A DNA stretch of 64,000 bases, from assembly GCF_018326265.1 (NCBI RefSeq), contig NZ_AP023360.1, positions 7,375,001 through 7,439,000 on the forward strand, given 5' to 3'. The notes below the pieces were generated by a model. It worked only from the letters and a program-made list of their open reading frames with translations, was not told where the DNA came from and did not search any database. A program made the position numbers and the translations under genes. Shown here one piece after another: positions 63,394-64,000 of the stretch; position 1 is the first letter of the stretch, and each line of letters starts with the position of its first letter. This DNA is from Catellatospora sp. IY07-71 (GTDB lineage Bacteria > Actinomycetota > Actinomycetes > Mycobacteriales > Micromonosporaceae).

Positions 63394-64000
63394 CTACAGC
63401 AGTGCCTTGACGTCCTTCAGCGACTGCTGCCAAGCCTCGTCCGGCTTCTGCTTGCCCTGCTCCACACGGGTCAGACCGTTCTGGATCGCCGTGTTGATGT
63501 CACCCGACTTCGCACCCATGAACTGCGGCACCATCGTCTTCACCGAAGCCGAGAAGATCTGCCCCACCGGCGCGTTGTTGAAGAACGGGTTCTTGAAGTC
63601 CTTGATCACCGCATCCTCGTACAGCGACACGGTCGACGGGAAGTTACCCAGAGCCCGGAACACCTTCGCCTGCTGCTCCGGAGCCACCAGCCACTTGGCC
63701 AGCTTCGCAGCCTCCTCGACGTTCTTACCCTGCTTCGGCAGCGTCAGGAACGAACCACCCCAGTTACCGCCGCCACCGGGAACAGCGGCGATGTCCCACT
63801 TACCCGAGGAGTCCTTGGCCTGCGACTGGATGTACGCCATCATCCACGACGGGCACGCCAGGGTCACGAACGAGCCCTTGGCCATACCCGCGTTCCAGTC
63901 CGCCGACCACGCCGCGATCTTCGCCGACAGACCCTTGTTGATCGCGTCGATCGTCAGATCCCACGCCTTCTTCACACCCGGGTTCGTGTCCGCGACGACC
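63394..64000 (-). CDS. Sugar ABC transporter substrate-binding protein, C-terminal part (CebE-like)
   Basis: The frame runs off the right edge; about 201 C-terminal residues are visible. Typical family-1 extracellular solute-binding features are WNAGMAKGSFVTLACPSWMM, WGGSFLTLPKQGKNVEEAAKLAKWLVAPEQQAKVF and a final EAWQQSLKDVKALL. It is first in the operon before two permeases and a beta-glucosidase, so beta-glucoside or cello-oligosaccharide binding is the likely role. Confidence 0.93.
   Translation of the reverse strand, partial: VVADTNPGVKKAWDLTIDAINKGLSAKIAAWSADWNAGMAKGSFVTLACPSWMMAYIQSQAKDSSGKWDIAAVPGGGGNWGGSFLTLPKQGKNVEEAAKLAKWLVAPEQQAKVFRALGNFPSTVSLYEDAVIKDFKNPFFNNAPVGQIFSASVKTMVPQFMGAKSGDINTAIQNGLTRVEQGKQKPDEAWQQSLKDVKALL

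Overview
The window is 64 kb of very GC-rich DNA (roughly 70% or more) from a filamentous actinomycete. A DUF5999 protein, a CBM2-GH48 exoglucanase, CebEFG/BglC-like cellooligosaccharide uptake genes, abundant GTG starts and a 55-bp intergenic repeat that I associate with this family all fit Micromonosporaceae (Micromonospora/Catellatospora/Actinoplanes relatives). I see no transposase, integrase, phage, CRISPR, rRNA or tRNA, so it reads as chromosome and not as an island. I find 54 protein genes, one of them frameshifted and two cut by the window edges.

Layout. 1-6.8 kb: the end of a TauE/SafE permease, a divergent LysR/EamA-exporter pair, and a three-gene operon (two NRPS-independent siderophore synthetases and a PLP decarboxylase). 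6.9-13.4 kb: a substrate-binding/VWA protein, PabB, DUF5999, and gcvP behind a glycine riboswitch. 13.5-18.3 kb: a frameshifted quinone oxidoreductase behind a SoxR-type promoter, HIT, MOSC, a PnuC-like riboflavin transporter behind an FMN riboswitch, GNAT and SMI1/KNR4. 18.4-22.5 kb: an aldo-keto reductase coupled to a nucleotidyltransferase, then a PQQ-type beta-propeller lipoprotein coupled to a second nucleotidyltransferase. 22.5-31.1 kb: CapA, an M50 protease, a hemerythrin with a histone-H1-like tail, DUF72, GNAT, GH36 alpha-galactosidase, a glycine-zipper protein and DUF4240. 31.2-34.6 kb: GH48 cellulase. 35-38.7 kb: a COG3375 GNAT, an N-succinylamino-acid racemase-like enolase and a D-aminoacylase, probably a D-amino-acid conversion pathway. 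38.9-41 kb: a MerR/B12-type regulator divergent from a photolyase. 41.4-51.4 kb: a hydrolase, stress proteins, an orphan hypF, TetR, and an FtsH-like protease with a lipoprotein. 52-56 kb: metH behind an SAH riboswitch. 56.2-60 kb: a secreted metalloprotease, two small proteins and a WD40 lipoprotein. 60-64 kb: GH1 beta-glucosidase with an ABC sugar importer.

The least explained content is non-coding. At least four families of long imperfect palindromes lie between genes. Family A (nine copies, about 55 bp) usually abuts stop codons and in two genes encodes the last residues and the stop. Family B (six copies, about 65 bp) has three copies clustered at 51.6-51.9 kb. Family C has two copies (about 77 bp), and family D has two loci, one a 41-bp tandem duplication. 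A separate perfect 34-bp palindrome lies at 41191-41224 and shares GATCG/CGATC tips with families B and C.

Three riboswitches (glycine, FMN, SAH) are recognisable from conserved sequence blocks. In the SAH element the last aptamer strand can alternatively pair with the metH ribosome binding site, which suggests a translational ON switch. All calls rest on reading the sequence and on family knowledge; no database search was run.
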